This document shows, piece by piece, positions 63,385-64,000 of a DNA stretch of 64,000 nt (position 1 is the stretch's first letter; the number at the start of each line of letters is the position of its first letter). The stretch comes from Candidatus Bathyarchaeia archaeon (lineage in GTDB: Archaea; Thermoproteota; Bathyarchaeia; Bathyarchaeales; Bathycorpusculaceae). The position numbers and the translations under genes are program-made. The notes beneath the pieces were generated by a model that worked only from the letters and a program-made list of their open reading frames with translations, was not told where the DNA came from and searched no databases. The stretch spans positions 2,434,519-2,498,518 of the forward strand of contig CP166960.1 of the NCBI GenBank assembly GCA_041447175.1, written 5' to 3'.

Positions 63385-64000
63385 TTAGTGGATTTTCTGC
63401 TTTTTCCCTTTAGTGTAGATTACGAAGGCTGCGGCGAAGGCTGTGACTGCGCTGAGGGCACCCAGAATGGATTCTGGAACCACGGTTATGTATCCGAGTA
63501 TGCAAATGTTGGTGGATGTTGTCAGCTGGAAGCATGGTGTAACTGCTATTAGGTCTTGGTTGTTTTCACTGGTTAGATCTAAGAATTTTTGAACCCAGAC
63601 GCCCTGTGTTGAGGCTTTGACTTCGATGGTTGAACCTAGTTGAGTGTCTGCGGGGACGGTGACGGCTACCTGAACTCTGCCTTGGCTGTCAGTGAAGGCT
63701 TCTGCGGGTGTGACGTAGGTTGAGTTTAGCTCTGTGTTTGATGCTCCATTGTTGAGTGTGACTGTGAACTGCATCTTAACGTTGGGGCGTGGGACACCTG
63801 TTGAGTCTTCAAGCTGCGCTGTGAACACTATGGTTTGTCCTGCATTGCCCTGAACGGACCCGCCGTCAGTGGGTATCGGGGAGATCCAGTTGAGTACGTC
63901 GCCTTGTCTTACCCCATCTTTGCCTGTGGCGGCGGTTGCTTGAGCTTCACCTGCGCTGTATATGCTTAAGTCCATCCATGATGGTGGCGTGTAGCTTGGG
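63385..64000 (-). CDS. secreted protein with Ig-like domain, 5' end beyond window
   Basis: At least 205 residues. The frame is open through 64000. It has a beta-sandwich repeat (GQTIVFTAQLEDSTGVPRPNVKMQFTVTLN, read in part, and GRVQVAVTVPADTQLGSTIEV), then a hydrophobic C-terminal helix (VPESILGALSAVTAFAAAFVIYT) and basic KGKKQK end. It is a surface protein anchored at its C-terminus. The N-terminal part is not in the window. Confidence 0.8.
   Translation of the reverse strand, partial: PSYTPPSWMDLSIYSAGEAQATAATGKDGVRQGDVLNWISPIPTDGGSVQGNAGQTIVFTAQLEDSTGVPRPNVKMQFTVTLNNGASNTELNSTYVTPAEAFTDSQGRVQVAVTVPADTQLGSTIEVKASTQGVWVQKFLDLTSENNQDLIAVTPCFQLTTSTNICILGYITVVPESILGALSAVTAFAAAFVIYTKGKKQKIH

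Noticed and set aside
1-64000. CRISPR array or cas genes
   Set aside because: No regularly spaced direct repeats and no Cas motif in any frame read.

Overview
The window is archaeal chromosome. Archaeal or eukaryote-type information genes show this directly: TFB (42.3 kb), a TFE-beta homologue (50.7 kb), Gar1 (42.0 kb), L7Ae-S28e-L24e (41.0-41.9 kb), S15, Kae1, Bud32 and Pcc1 of KEOPS, MBF1 (1.0 kb), a proteasome beta subunit and an archaeal initiator tRNA. TFE-beta, an inactive beta1-like proteasome subunit, many lipid-anchored or membrane-anchored secreted proteins and the metabolic mix fit the Thermoproteota/TACK side. A Bathyarchaeia-like organism is my best guess, but this is inference without a phylogeny.

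Layout. 0-2 kb: HflX GTPase (cut by the left edge), MBF1 and a PUA protein. 2.4-6.4 kb: iron/cobalamin-type ABC importer with two binding proteins, one lacking a signal peptide. 6.8-9.2 kb: pgk (archaeal type) and gap (bacterial class I type). 9.5-13.7 kb: a CDF transporter flanked by winged-helix domains and a large secreted beta-propeller protein. 13.8-14.7 kb: a TrmB-like regulator split by a frameshift at an A8 run. 14.7-18.4 kb: alpha-glucan locus (two glycosyltransferases, a small winged-helix protein, GH57). 18.7-21 kb: a multiply frameshifted secreted-protein gene, a membrane winged-helix protein and a CDF metal exporter. 21-25.4 kb: TldD/TldE protease and endonuclease Q. 25.5-27.3 kb: secreted proteins with one or three copies of an unrecognised domain. 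27.5-31.3 kb: short NDP-sugar dehydrogenase, TrmO and two radical SAM enzymes. 31.4-37.8 kb: compact hisGDCBHAFI operon without hisE. 38-41 kb: small proteins, initiator tRNA and a MNT-HEPN toxin-antitoxin pair. 41-55 kb: mainly information-processing genes (ribosome, TFB, proteasome, KEOPS, TFE-beta, RlmE, S15, archaeal RecJ). 55.5-57.2 kb: second TrmO-family gene, effector-binding protein plus ArsR regulator, tRNA-Asp. 57.3-62.5 kb: an unknown cysteine-containing protein, an ECF-like membrane protein, an [FeFe]-hydrogenase and an ABC exporter. The right edge cuts a secreted Ig-like protein.

The most unusual locus is 57.3-60.7 kb. An archaeal monomeric [FeFe]-hydrogenase with complete H-cluster motifs and two ferredoxin clusters has lost the ligand pattern of the N-terminal [2Fe-2S] and His-Cys clusters. 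A 28-bp palindrome lies directly before its start codon, and a perfect version of the same palindrome lies in the divergent promoter of the two upstream genes. This points to a small redox or hydrogen regulon. Two families of dispersed intergenic repeats, an ATT-start candidate, a beta subunit without catalytic Thr1 and several frameshifted genes are also worth attention.
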